64,000 nt of DNA from Setaria digitata. Its lineage: Eukaryota; Nematoda; Chromadorea; Rhabditida; Setariidae. The translations under genes and the position numbers were made by a program. Of this stretch, positions 1-12,957 are shown one piece after another. The stretch spans positions 62,001 to 126,000 of the forward strand of contig RCAB01000083.1 in NCBI GenBank assembly GCA_003640385.1. The letters run 5' to 3'. The first letter of the stretch is position 1, and the number at the start of each line of letters is the position of its first letter. A model generated the notes under the pieces. It made no database searches, had not been told where the DNA came from, and was given only the letters and a program-made list of their open reading frames with translations.

Positions 1-892
1 TAAGAAATCCGGAACAGAATTGTGTTCATCAGTTAATTGCCACTATCTATTCAAATATTATCATATTAATCATAATTAATCACTTACTTCCAACACTGAC
101 GTACAGATATTACTGGTTAAGTGTTAGAATTTTTGAAGAAATTTGACATACTATCCCATCAACAATATCATCATTTTTTTTTTTTTGTTTATAATGAATA
201 CTATCATAAAGATTATCAACAACTCGTTAGAAGTCGTCCATCGTTCATGCCTTTAATAAAAATAAACGGCTCTCGATCTTTCGAACACGAAAAAAAATAA
301 AGGGAGGAGAGATTTTCTAGAAATATAAACTGAGTTTTAATTCTGAGAAAAGAATTCGAATTTGTAATTACCACTGATCATTCTTGCGGGACCGTTTTGA
401 AATGTAAAAATTTTTTCAGCAGTGCTCCAACTTTGCATTTATTTTAGTTAGATGGAATTTTTTTCACGATTTAATCCTTAAATATATTTTCGGATAATAT
501 GCTTATCAGTCCATAAGCTATCTCTCTTATTTACATAATGACGTAAAGACTCTCACTTCCGTTACGGCATATTCGGCTACTGTTTCGCAAAGGATAAATG
601 TTATATTTTACAATAAAAACATCATTTCATGCCTAATGAACAACAACTTATTGCTTGTACCTGTGTTGACTTTGTTTTTAATTAGGTCATACTTCTCTGC
701 TCATAGTACAAAGTTTATATTTCCATTTCTCAATAAATTGTACTAAGAAAGGAAACGAAAAAAGCATGTCCACAGCTTATTAGTTTTAAATTTTCATTAG
801 AAAAAACATTATTAAATTCAAATTTTAAAAGTTTCGAAGATTGTACTTTATGCTAATTTAAACTGAAACTAAATTCACTTTTCCAGCAAACG
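1..892. other. Upstream non-coding region of the GPCR gene
   Basis: I see no supported coding exon here. The stretch is AT-rich with short A and T runs. A splice-acceptor sequence (pyrimidine run ending in CAG) finishes six bases before the GPCR ATG at 893. It would fit either a spliced-leader trans-splice site or a 5'-UTR intron. The promoter cannot be located by eye. Confidence 0.5.
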
Positions 893-3217
893 ATGGAATT
901 AACAAACGCTAGTGTAATCAGGAATGATACAACCACTACAGAAACTACCATTCTTCATTTACCAGCCGCTTCCAGCGTGATAAATGAAGTGCCAACGCTT
1001 GAGCCAAGTTGCTATGTGATTGATACAAAACATTTGGTTGAACGCTTATGGCTTGTTACCATTCTTGGCTCAACTCTTAGTACTATCAGCATTGTTGAAA
1101 ATGCTTTCTTGTTCTTGATTTTTATCACCAGTAAACAGCATCGTCGCAGTCATTCGCTCTATTTATTGCTCCTGGCACTTACTGATCTGTTTATCAGCTT
1201 AACTTATATATTGATAATGTCTGTCAAAGTACTCTACCAGTATAACGAATGGGTTTTTATGAAAAAAATTTGGCAAGTTTTTATCTTCTTTATGAAGAGG
1301 AAGGAAAGAAATCCTCGAAGACGAGAAATTGTAGATCCCTGAGCATTCTCTTAACAATCCTTGGTTTAATAATTATTAATACTAAATGGAAAACAGTTTT
1401 TCAGGATGACATATGTAGTACCGATGATGACTATGTCGCATGTCGCCATCACGGCCTCATCTTTTCTCATCGTTTTTGCGACCGTAGAAAGATTCTGTAT
1501 TACAGCTTCAAGTCATTATGTTCAATTTTTGCAGAATAATCGCTGCTCCATTGCTCTGATAGCCGTCTTAATTGGTGTGGTTACTAAAGGAACATTATTG
1601 CTTGAACTTAAGGTTAAAAGTGAACTTCAATTTCAGTTTTTCAAATATTACTTTCAAATGTTAAAAGTATTTCTTGTCCAATTTACATAGATTTGATTCT
1701 GCAAAAAGAAAATTATAAATAGAACCTATTCTGAAGAACAAGATTTTTATTGCAAAAAACTCATTTATTTCTTGCCAAAAAGTTTTTTTGAAAGGGTTAA
1801 ATTACTCTATTTATATTCTTGTTCCAAACTTCATACCTTCAGTTGAACAATAATCACTGAAGCTTCCGAAATTCATCGTTCCATCAACAAGTAAGTCTGT
1901 TGGCCCTTACCTGTCTGCTCACTTCTCTCTATACAACTGAAATTTGCAGCCAGTTCATGATTTAAACTGCGTCGGAACATTAAATGAATATCGTCTCGAG
2001 CTGACGGCATTAGTAATTCACAACAGGCATTACAAATTGTTTCGTTTTTGGTTTCGTAATATTGTCACCATCTTGTTTCCTTTTTTCACTCTGATGATTC
2101 TGAATGCCCGAATTGTGAACGAGCTCAGGAAAAGTCTTCTTGCTGAAAAACATGACATGGAGCGGATACGTGCTACCAATGCCAAAGAACGAAAAGTTTG
2201 TTTCAAATTTTAGAATTGGTTCTGAATTATTGGTTGAAAAGAGAAGTAATTTATGGCAAAATAAATTAACGAAGGTTAGATGAGAAGTAAGTCATATAAA
2301 TTCATTTTTGAGCTTTGGATGACTACTATATGTGTTGAAGAAATAATTGTTTTGGATCGGGACGAGCTTTTCTTCAGACGCATTATAGTTTTCGACTGAA
2401 AGAGTGCTGATTGTATTGCAAGTTAAATTGGTGCAAGGCCAGCGGACATCACTAGTCTGAAGCCTGAAGTTAATGTGCCCTTAAAGTGACATATTTTACA
2501 TAAACTCAATTTTGCAGCATAGATATGTTTCTTTTTTTTTTTTGATAATATCAAAATTTTCAGGCTCGGATTCGAGCAGCTACACGAACTTTAATGCTTG
2601 TTGTGTGCACATATCTTCTAGCAAATATGCTCAATGTTATTATAACTATATGGGAGCATACCGATGCCACATCACTTTTTAGCAGGTAAAAAAGAAAACT
2701 AATTAGTCGGAACGAGTACAACTAAGTTGCATTAAATTCTGATTATAATTTCCTATTTCAAATTACAACAGATTTTTCTTCCGATAAAAGTTTGTCGAAT
2801 TTTTTGGTTGCTTTCTGTTGTTCCTCATCTGAATGATTAACTGAATATTAGTACCGAAGTTCATAATGAAATGATTACAAGTTAAGCTTAATTAATTTCT
2901 TTTTGATGAATTAAACTTATCTAAGACATTTTGAAGTACCTGTGTATGAAGCAATCTATCTCGACTTTTCCTACAAATTTCTTTTCAGTTTCTTGGACTT
3001 CTATATCTTCAGTGTTGACACGGTTTCGTTACTAACTATTGTAGCGTGCGCCTTACGATTGCCTATCTATGCAAGTTGTCAGCCAGCGCTTCGTTCCGAA
3101 ATGATATATTTTGCAAAAGCATTTTGCAAGAGACGGAGACACGCAAATGACGTACGTAATGAACCACCACTGATCAATCAGAACGGTATAATTAGTGAAA
3201 CATCATTCAGTGATTGA
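893..3217 (+). CDS. FMRFamide-receptor-like class A neuropeptide GPCR
   Basis: This is a seven-helix receptor of the nematode FRPR-like (FMRFamide peptide receptor) group, expected in the plasma membrane of neurons or muscle and coupled to G proteins. Proposed exons are 893-1276, 1397-1612, 1950-2195, 2564-2685 and 2989-3217. All phases agree and give about 399 residues. The N-terminal ectodomain has two N-glycosylation sequons (NAS, NDT). TM1 contains SIVENAFLFLIF, TM2 is LYLLLLALTDLF, TM3 is ITASSFLIVFATVERF with ERF at the DRY position, TM5 is FRNIVTILFPFFTLMIL, TM6 is TLMLVVCTYLLANMLNVI, and TM7 ends LRLPIY in place of NPxxY. The FWFRNIVT..PFF signature before and in TM5 is what I associate with FRPR-type worm receptors. 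The acceptor of exon 2 is uncertain: 1397 keeps phase, whereas the stronger-looking site at 1405 would not. The start is the first ATG after an acceptor. The ligand cannot be inferred. Confidence 0.82.
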
Positions 3218-5374
3218 ATATACTAAATAGGATGCTCGACGTTCTACTGAATCAGCAACAGCTTTAAATGGCTAAAAAACTTAATCAGCATTGCAGGGTT
3301 TGTTTGAAGTGATTGGAAAAGTGAAGTAACATCAAGCCCTCTTATTTCTTATCGTTCCTTTTTATTCTTTTTTTTTATGTACAGGTCATATTGTACCGGT
3401 AAATAAACCATGCAATAAGGCACTCATTTATATGAGATTTTCTAATGCATGTAAGTCAGGGTTCTTTTTCTTTTTTTTCTTTTTTATCAGCAAATAAAGC
3501 TGATAAGCTAAATAAATGGACTATATATTAAGTTGCATTCATCGTAGTTTAGTATATATGCACATATTTAATTTATTTTTTTAAAAAAGTCTATTTTGTT
3601 TTGAGATGAGTAAGGCTTGTTTTTTTCATTTATCTAATCAATTGCAGTAAGGCTTGCTTCTTTTACCTGTTTATCAGTTGCACTAAGATCTAGTCTTTTT
3701 AATTTTTAATTAGTTGCATTAAAGTCTGCTCTTCTATTTGTTAATTAATTGTATTATGGTTTAGTTTTTTTATTTGCTTATTAGTTGTGATTATTGGAAG
3801 AAAAAAGCATTGATATTGCCTGACGGTTGAGAAAAAGAAAATCATCTTAAGAAATATGCGTTTATTTTAGAATGAAATTATCCCTTCACTCATTTGTTTA
3901 TTAATGCAGTTGTGACATTATTGAGCAATATGATTGAAAGGACTTGACTAGTTTCAATAATTTTGGCCTTAAATCTTCAAGATAGGGAAACGTCAAAAAT
4001 CATGGCTGACGAATGTTGGCATCTCAGTATATTGAGAAACGCTTGAAGAGTATGATGATATGATAACTTATTGATAGTTTTCTTCCAGCAGTGTAAAAGA
4101 ATGGTTTTGCTGAGTTAAAATTTCCTAACTTCCAAATGCAGTTGGCAAACTTTTCTAACTTATAAATGATCATCCACATTTAGCATTACTTGAGTGTTCA
4201 TAATTATGTCATTTTAAATTCAAAATTTGTTTAAGAAACCAAATTTCATAACTACAGCAAGTGAATAATATGTTTGATTCCTTTGCAAATATTCTTAGAT
4301 AAACCATTTAATTACGTACTTGGTTACTAATATTAAATCAGGCCTTTCCGTGGTTATCGTGATAAACTGATTGACAAAAATACTGTGCCGGTCGTTAATA
4401 AACATGACACAGTGAAGTGAAAATAAATTGATAAAATTGGCTAGAAAAATAAATTCATTGAAAAATAAAATAAGGGAAAGAAAGGGTCGATATTATCTAT
4501 TGAGCTGATAAATTAGACTCAGTTTACCAAGTCAATATTAAAAATAATGGCAAAATCTGCGAAAAGTAAAATTGAAAATGTTTCCAACAATTCATACTAG
4601 GCTCGTTTAAATTTTAAGCGAAACCTAAACTACCACAAAAAATTTCCATAAAAAATGGAATTAAATTTATATAAAAGTATTGAATAATAATAATAACACA
4701 AATCTTTTCATAATTTGTTTCAAACGTAGTCGTTCAGCTCACCAACTTGCATCGCATTTATCCCAGAAATCCCGTGGAGAAAGATTTACCAAATAATTTG
4801 TCCATCTCTTCTGTGTGTATGTTGTTTTTTTTTCCACTTCTAAATTCCGAAAGGCAATTTTGAAGTACTGATTGAAATTGCTCCAGCTTTTTTGTGACAA
4901 AAAACTTTATCGAGATTGTGAACTGAAGTCCTCGAAAGTGCAGTTTTAAATTCTCGACACAAATTTTGGGGGAGGCATTATTTTAAGCTTCATCGAATAA
5001 TCTGTCTTGCATGTGATGGATTTTCAAAAATTTCTTCCATCTTAACAGATATGCTATTATTATGGATGATTAGTTCATATTAAACATCGCTTCAAACACA
5101 AAGAATTTATCATTATACGGTAGTTGATAGTTTATGCATTGGCTTTCCCACTGAGGAAAGAGATATGATAATTTATTCAAACAAGTGATAGTGACAAGAA
5201 TATATGCGATTTGAGAAAGAGGACAAAATGGTGTAATATAAAGAAGCTGAGAGCCTCTTCGTAGAGAGTTCTTGCTTAATAAAACGTTTGATTCAACAGG
5301 ACTTATACTAAAAAATTAATATAAGGTTTTTTTTAGATTTATAGGAAGTACTGATACAAAAAGGAAAGACATTC
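3218..5374. other. Intergenic region without a supported gene
   Basis: It contains the GPCR 3' flank and the minisatellite described separately. Around 4741-4980 both strands show short open stretches with splice-like borders, but neither strand gives a start or a complete model. I do not call a gene there. Confidence 0.5.
3609..3788. repeat. Degenerate minisatellite, five units of about 36 bp
   Basis: Five consecutive diverged copies begin at 3609, 3646, 3682, 3718 and 3753. Each unit starts with a variant of AGTAAGGCTTG, continues through a T-rich stretch and ends with a variant of ATTAGTTGC. Unit lengths are 37, 36, 36, 35 and 36 bases. It lies in the 3' flank of the GPCR gene. Confidence 0.75.
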
Positions 5375-5974
5375 ATGCTAATGAGCATAACAAATTTGGC
5401 TGTAAAAACGATTTTATACATTTTACCAATACCGGTAATAATCATTTTTCTGCTCCTGCAATGCTCCCATAACAAAAAAGGTTCCAAATTTTATTAACAG
5501 AGAATTCTTAATTAGACAAATTACTTGCAAACAATTGCGCACATTACAAGTCTTAATTAATGAACAATAAAACGCAATACACCCATGTGACATAAGTAAT
5601 TATAATTAATTTTGGAGCGTTCTGGATTGTTTAGTTAATTAGCACTAAAGAATAGAATTATTGATTTGCTTTTTTATACTAACTGAAGAATCATAGAATG
5701 TAAGTAAACCAATAAAACAATCTGATAATCCTTTTGTCTTCATCTCCCTCCCTGTTTTATCTATCTAAATCACATTTGAATTATTAAATAATTTCTTATG
5801 ATGAATTTAAAAAACTACATAAAGCCATCGTTTTGTTGCCTTTTGATATTTTTTAAATAAACAATCAAATATTTTTGTGTTTCAGAAAGAGGACTGAAAA
5901 GGAACAAAGATAATTCAGTTCCAGATGCCAAAAAAGGCAACATTGGTCGACAAACGATTGGTAATGCTGCTTGA
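5375..5974 (+). CDS. Possible small secreted or membrane peptide gene
   Basis: Two exons (5375-5480 and 5886-5974) join in phase to encode about 64 residues. Exon 1 starts at an ATG and encodes a hydrophobic stretch (TILYILPIPVIIIFLLLQC) that could be a signal peptide or signal anchor, ending at a GT donor after a lone G. Exon 2 follows a clear TTTCAG acceptor and encodes a short basic tail with KK, KR and KK dibasic pairs before a TGA. The layout resembles a small secreted-peptide precursor, but there is no recognisable neuropeptide motif such as RF-Gly. I do not recognise the family. The model rests only on splice signals, phase and hydrophobicity, so it may be a chance arrangement. Confidence 0.3.
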
Positions 5975-8900
5975 TTAAAATAATTGAGCAATGATTTTAC
6001 CACCAAAATTTTAATCGTTCCTATGAACTTTACGTGAAGTTAATATTGCTAAACTGTTATCTTAATTCTCTGCTGATAAGTCAGGTGCTAATCTTGATTT
6101 TTCGACCCTCCGATGATAAATTTAGCAGATAGAATTATTTAATGATCAAGAATAGCGCAAATGTCACTTTTTGATGAAAGTAAAGTTTAGAACAACCAAG
6201 TGCATTGTATCACACGATAGGTGAAACCGGTACATCACAGGAGATTGTTGTTGATCCAAACGCTGTGGTGTGCAATTAATTCTTCATCAAAAATGTGACA
6301 GGCAAAATCGAAGTGTTTTGCACAAAAAATATATTAATGATAATATCAGGTCACTTAACAAAGTAAAGAATAATAATTATTTTTGCCGTATTTAGGAAAA
6401 ATGGATGAAAAAAAATTTTCAGATACGAGAAAAGGAAAATCTCAATCGAGCACTTTTAAACACGTTGAAAGTATTACGGGTACTCCTTTTTGAGATTCCT
6501 CATTAAATAAGTTTCAATTTGGCATAAATATTGATAAGTTCTTGTGCAGGCTATTTTTATAAACTTTTTTTCTTCTTTTGTACTTGAAATACTCCTGTAA
6601 AACTTTGCAGGAAAGCAATAAAAGGATGGAAGCGGTGCGTTAATTTTTACTAATTAAAACTTAATCATAGTGCTTCACGATTGTGTTTTACTCATATTAT
6701 GCTTTCGCTTTTTGTCCTCAAATACTTTTCCAAGGTTGCCAAGTCAAAAAGAATAGAGTTGACTATCATAATCAACTAAAAATTAATTGCTTACACTAGG
6801 AAATAAATCAGTTAAAGATGATAAAAGGAAATTTCAGAATATCTGAAATGATAATTGCAATTTCAAAATTCAATAATTGAGCGATGTTGAATCGGTTTTC
6901 TAGAAAGTAGTTTAGCCTTCATTTTAGAAGGAACAAAGTTGAATCACTGAAATAAAAGAGTTTAAAACTCTTTTAAATTATAGGATGAAATTTCCACGAC
7001 CGAAAAATCAGCGGCGATATCAAAACATTAAATCTCAAAATTCCAAAATCGACTACTCTCAGTGTTACGACTTCAAATATTATTTTATTATTTTATGTGA
7101 TGATGGGATGAAAGTAAAACATTACTAATTCAAATTTGCTTTTTGCGGTAGTCAGACAATTAATTAATCTCCCACCATTAAGCAAAGATTCTTTCGAAAT
7201 CATTTTGATTTCATTTTGAAAATTACTTTTTATTTTATTCATTTTGATTCTTTCGAATTCATCGATTGTTCAATTGGACAGAGGCATTGGCAGATAATGA
7301 TGGGTAAATAGATGCTAACAAAATGACTCAAGTTTTCCGACCAGAGTGCTAATTTACTTACAATGCTATGGTGACTATTAATTGCTCAACTTCACCTTTC
7401 AGTTTAAGTACTAATGACTATCTTACCCAACATACTAATTTATAAAGCGCTATTCAGCTGAAGAGAGAATGCACCCAAATTTATTACTTTTGGTTTTTAG
7501 CTACTGGCTAATAGGAAGAAGAGGATAAAGAGAATCAAGAAATAATTATGGCGGTTTATGTATCAATGATGTAAACTGAAACCTTGGAATTTAACTTTTT
7601 GCAAAGAATTTACTGATAATGTATTGCCTAGATCTCTTTGCTACATTTTCCAAATCACTAATCAGTTCACTTCTTCACCATTTATCACTTATCTTAGGTT
7701 AGCGTATCACAGTTTACAGAGTGCTGTTAAATGAGATTTCGGTGCTGTTTCTTTTAGGATCATAACATTTAGTATGAAGAGGATACTATATCATCGCTAA
7801 GCTTAGGAAAATTAGAAGTTTGAGGGATTAATTTCGCAGCTTAGTATTATTGAGGTCAATCGCCCCAAAGTGTCTATAACACTGACAGAAAAAGTTTTCA
7901 TTTGATTCTCAAATTTTTGAACTAAACAGTATTAAAAGAAAAGGAATAGCACAGAGAGATAATTTTGTCCAGTACCACGCAGTAAATTGATAAATTTATA
8001 GACTTTAATATAAATGACAACAAAACCCAGCTGAAAAGAAGTTAGTCTCAAGATTGTGATCCAGTTTATGATTTGAAAAAATAAAATTCGACGAAGGAAA
8101 ATGGGAAAAAGTCGAGTCCCAAGGCTTAGGATTTAATGCAATAGCGAATTTGTTATCGCCTCTTTCCATGTCACTTAATGAAAGGAATCAAAAGGCGAAC
8201 TATATATCGAAGTTTTTAATAGAAAATAAGAGCTAGTGTGAAATGAAAAATTGCTTCATTCAAGATTTCGACCCATAAACTATTTGAAGAAAAGGATGAA
8301 ACCATTTCGGGCACAGTTTTTCCCAATTATGTTATTTGAAACAATTCGAAATCTTTACATTGCTCATCTTACCTTTACTTAAAGAATAATTGACCATTTT
8401 TATCTTATTTTTAAGAATTTCAAGCATAGTTTTAAATAATAAGCCTTAATGTTCAGATTAGATTGAAGGTCCATTTCGAACTGAGTAGCATGTATTGCAA
8501 TCAAATTATCTGACCTATCGATCTTCATAATTATCATATTATGTATTACTGCAAATATGTTGTGAGACGTAAAAAAAAAAAAAAAAAAATGAAATTTATA
8601 GGCACTTTTCAGAACAGCAGTAATATTCAGAAGGTCTTTGCTGTTCAGTGATGCTTTTTTTATGAAAATGACAGCTAAATAATAGGAAAATAAGTGAAAT
8701 ATAATGAGCTGTATAAAATAGCAATAAACAGATTTTGTTCATAAATTTTCACCAAAATTTGAAAGTCATTTAAGCAAATAACATTCCAACAATATCAAAT
8801 TGCATGAAGTGATAGTTGTTGTAGAAAAAAGGGGAAAGAATGAAAATATTCAGCCAAAGAATTTCTTTGGTTCACAAAAAATGCTTCGGAAGAGGATATC

Positions 8901-9062
8901 AGAGGACGAGTGAGAAGCTCAGAATTCAAATCGCAGCGAATTCTATGAAGAAATAAAATTTCTGGAAGACCGAAAAAGTAAAATACGAGAATAAGTGGAT
9001 AAGTAAAAGTTGAAAGGATGTAATCTATGATATAAGGGATTATTTTGAGCTGGTTTTATTAA

Positions 9063-9579
9063 TGAAGAAACGACAAATTGTTCGACGAGAAGATACTTGA
9101 AAAATTGGTTAGGAAAAATTGAAAAATTTAAGCTATTGACTAAAGGAGTTAAAATCAAACTTAAACGAAAGAATTGCGTGAATGGTGATGATGGAGATAT
9201 ATGTAATGATGGAGAGATATCTGATAGCGAATCGAAACTTTTTATGTTAAACTTTGTATTTAAAATATGGCTGTGAAACATTTGCTTTTTTGTTGAGGAG
9301 CAGAAACGATATAATCAAAATCTTATAGACTTTAGAAAAGTTTTTTGGAATTGAAAAATAAGTTGAAAATTCAAATGTCATTAAAAATTTTACCTCATTT
9401 AAATCCATATTCCTTGCTTGCTTAAATTTTAAACTTTTATCTCTTATAATTTTTTTTTCTGAACTGACTTTATTCATATTTCATAGTTTTCAAAAAAATT
9501 TATCCATATTTCATAGTTTCTTATTTTGTTAGTGAAGAAGCCACAAATTGTTCGACTAGAAGATACTGGAAAAAATCGG
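9063..9579 (+). repeat. Diverged direct repeat, about 47 bp, copies 0.47 kb apart
   Basis: The segments 9063-9108 and 9533-9579 match over their length with scattered substitutions and a one-base length difference. Both read as (N/S)EE(T/A)TNCSTRRY(L/W)K in one frame. Copy 2 is preceded directly by a TTTTGTTAG acceptor-like sequence, whereas copy 1 has AA at that position. It could be a duplicated exon, one copy decayed, or simple non-coding duplication. Confidence 0.55.
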
Positions 9580-11008
9580 TTGTTCTTTTCAACACTAACA
9601 TTTTTAAGTATTTCTAAAACAGCCTGATTTAATTTCGATTTATTCAACAGAGTTTACAATTGGTTTGTTTTCCTTTTCTCAAGAATTAAAAACCTCTCCC
9701 CGTCTTTTAACTTTAGTTAAGAACCTTGATTCAAACATGGATACATATAAATTACTGGCTGATAATACTAAAAGCGATCCCAAATATTTCTTTTTTATTA
9801 TAAATATAGTCGTTCAATCAAATAAAAGTAATTTTTGTTAAATAAGAATGAGATTTATATAAAAACTGAAAAGAAAACAAAGAAACTGATATAAAAACTA
9901 TTATCGGCAACGTTTGAATAATTTTCAACAATTCTATTCCAATGCAAGCGTGCTAGCCAGTCGTAGAGATGGATTTAATTTTGCCTAAATACTCATTAGT
10001 TTTTTTAGGCACAAATCTTTTCGTTTTCGAATCATTCCAGGAAGTCAATAATAATGCAAACTTTTAGGAAAGATATTTGATTTGATTTTTTCCTAAATAG
10101 TTGTAGTTCGATGTTTAATTTAATTTTCAAAGAGAGATTGCAGTAAATATTTCAATAATTACATGCTAAATTTATTAAAAAATTAGTTTTTATGATAAGA
10201 ATATAAAAATTATTCACGCTGTAGAGCATTAAAATCAATTATATCATACATCATTTTGCTTCATTTCAAGAAATGACTGCTTGGTAACGATAAAAATTTT
10301 ATTTTATTTTTCAATGATTTCAAGAAATTTCAAAGCACAGAAGCAAATGATACACAAAAAATACTTGCTCACACATTGAAGACGTTTATATTTTGTATTA
10401 ATTAACATTTTTTGACCTACATTTTGATTTTTTCCATTCTTCAGATTCGTCAAATGGAAATGAAATGCTATAAATGCTTGTTTGAAATAGCACATTTTAT
10501 TGCAGAAGCAATTATAATAACACCAATGCAAGTATATGATTATTTTAATCATCCAATCAACCAAAGAACATTTAGTTTTCTTTTTAAACTCACTTTTAAG
10601 CAATTTTGCAAGTGAAAGAAGTTGACTCTATGTCTACAGTTGCGCTATTGTAATTAGAGATACGCTTTTCGATAGGAAAACAGCAAAATCAGATTAAGTC
10701 TTAAAACGTTATCTTTAATATGTACTGAACCAATCACTGATCAGAAAAAAAAAATTTTTCATCTTTAAAGCTTTAAATATTGTATTAACCTGTCGTTATC
10801 AATGTTATTTATCTTTCCACCCACATTTATATATTTATGAAACTCAAAGATCAAGAATTAGAAATTAGAAAACGTGAAAACGGTATTTAAAGTGCAGGAA
10901 AGCGGCCTGTGAGTGATATTTAAATAGGTTTTGAAAAATGGTTAAATGATAAGGAAGGATTTCTCGATAATCACCACAGTGACGGAAAATGAGAAAAAGC
11001 GAGATCTT

Positions 11009-11040
11009 ATATTTTTCTCAGCAGTTGCTGAGAAAAATAT
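11009..11040. repeat. Perfect 15-bp stem hairpin with 2-nt loop
   Basis: ATATTTTTCTCAGCA at 11009-11023 is the exact reverse complement of 11026-11040, separated by GT. No T-tract or gene end is associated on either side, so I see no reason to call it a functional terminator. Confidence 0.8.
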
Positions 11041-12957
11041 TTTCTAAGATTTTTGAAATTTGGAAAAAGTTTTGGATAAAAGACCGAATTGAACTGAATA
11101 AGCATTTAACAGATGTAGTTTAAATGTTTTTTTTTCTTTTTAAAATTTAAAGGTTTTAAAAATTTTTTCAAAAGTCCGCTACTGAAGTTTGGAATTTAAT
11201 CTTAAATTGTGGCGAGATTAATTAAATGATAGTCAATCCGATAACGAATTGAGAGGAGAAAAGGAAAAAAGATGAAAAAATTATTGCTGTCTGAATAAAA
11301 GATGTTTCCTAACAAAGGTGGAGGACGTCAATTCTCAGGCTTTGAGTTGAAAGCAAAACTTCAGTTTACTGACATCTCTTATTCACTTATTCAGTTCAAG
11401 ATTAATCTGAACTGTTTATTCCTTAGGCAGTGAGAAGTGAGTTCCTTCCCAATCATCAATCCTTTTTGACATAGATTTCTTCTAATTAACTTCAGAAATT
11501 CCAGTTGTTGATTTTGGAAAAGTATTTAAAAGGAATTGAAGACTACAACTCTCGATTCTAATCGCATTGTTTGTACTTTTTTCTCGAATCAATTATCATT
11601 TTATTATGTGAAGATGTGCCGGAGGAACAACTGTATGTGATTTATTAATAACTGAAATATTTAAAGAACCTTCGCACAGCGAAAAAGAGATCCTTCAGAT
11701 GAAATGCGAAAAAATCAGCTGCTGTATCTTTAGTAATTAGATTTTATGCACATCCTTGTTTTAAGGATATGAAAAAGTGGCAAATACCAGGAAAAAAAAA
11801 CGTGAAAAAATGCTTCTCCTAAGGCAGAAGTTACTTCAGGTCTTCTCAAATGAGTTTTCTAGATAGCAGTTGTTCTTTATAAATTCCATTCTCCACGACG
11901 AAAAGTTCATTTCTTAAAAATTGCAATGTCTTAATTGCATTACGCTTATTTCCGGAAAATTTAAACAGAAGGAAAGAGAGGACTTTTTACTAAAATCGAA
12001 AGGAATATGCAAAGTTTCGTTTAGATTTGAATAAAAGGAGATCAGTCGGCTCAGCTTTGGACATAGGAAAACAGTTAATTAATGCATTGTAACTGATAAC
12101 ATTCTTTGATTTCGAAAAGACCATCATTATAATATAACTCGCTGAAATGGAAGGTAGAATAATTCCACAAACGAAGCCATTATCATTCATTTGAAACTTA
12201 CAGTGAAAATAGAGCTATAAAGTAATTGGAATATAACTTAGAAAAAAGGTAATGGTAGAATAAAATTCGATGTTTAAGATATTTAAAGACTTGATTTTAT
12301 CCTCCTTCTACCAACGAAATATAATGTGAAAAATCTAGATCAATTGATAATAACAATTATCAAATCTTGTTACTACTTTTAATAAGCAAATCATTAGTGA
12401 ACTTTCCTAGGCGATAAAACTTATAATAACAATGAAATATGAGATATCAACTAAGAATGCTTCTTGCGAGCCATTTTAATTGACTTAAGCGAGGAAGTTC
12501 ACTTTTTCAATATCTATTTGATTGAAATTCTTTTGATTGACATCCAGAAATTTAAGCCTTTCTAAAATATTTTCAGAATTTATATCAAACATACATTGAA
12601 AAAGTGAAATTCCTTGCTTCTATCAATTAATCAGATACTAAGATAAAAAAAAAAAACGATAATTCAGATTCTGTGTTAAAATCAAAAAGCAGAAATCTTG
12701 GCAGAGGTCTTCCCTCTCAATTTAACTCGAAAATAGTTAAGATAAACAGAAGTGACGATGAATGGAAGCAGGAGAGAGTAGGAAACAGAGTTTAAATTTT
12801 GCAACTTCTGAAGCCTTCTATTTTACGCAAAATAGGAGGGGGTAAGGGGTAAGCATTTAGTGAGAAGATAATTCAGTGACTGAAATAAACAAAAATTAGG
12901 AAACGATAAAGGAAAACAAAAAAAATCAGAAGACAGAAGAACCGAGACATATCACAA

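Larger units (their letters stand above)
5975..12957. other. Long intergenic region, no convincing gene
   Basis: About 7 kb of AT-rich sequence with frequent stops in all frames. The minus-strand open frame near 8943-9281 is rich in F, S and L and has no splice-supported partner. A diverged direct repeat (9063/9533), a short 15-bp duplication (9475 and 9505), a run of A at 8571-8589 and a perfect hairpin (11009-11040) are the only structures that stand out. Confidence 0.45.

Noticed and set aside
4741..4980. Apparent exons on both strands (plus: two phase-0 pieces; minus: an open frame ending at a TAA)
   Set aside because: Neither strand has a start or further exons. Purine-rich DNA readily gives Lys/Glu-rich frames that look like protein.
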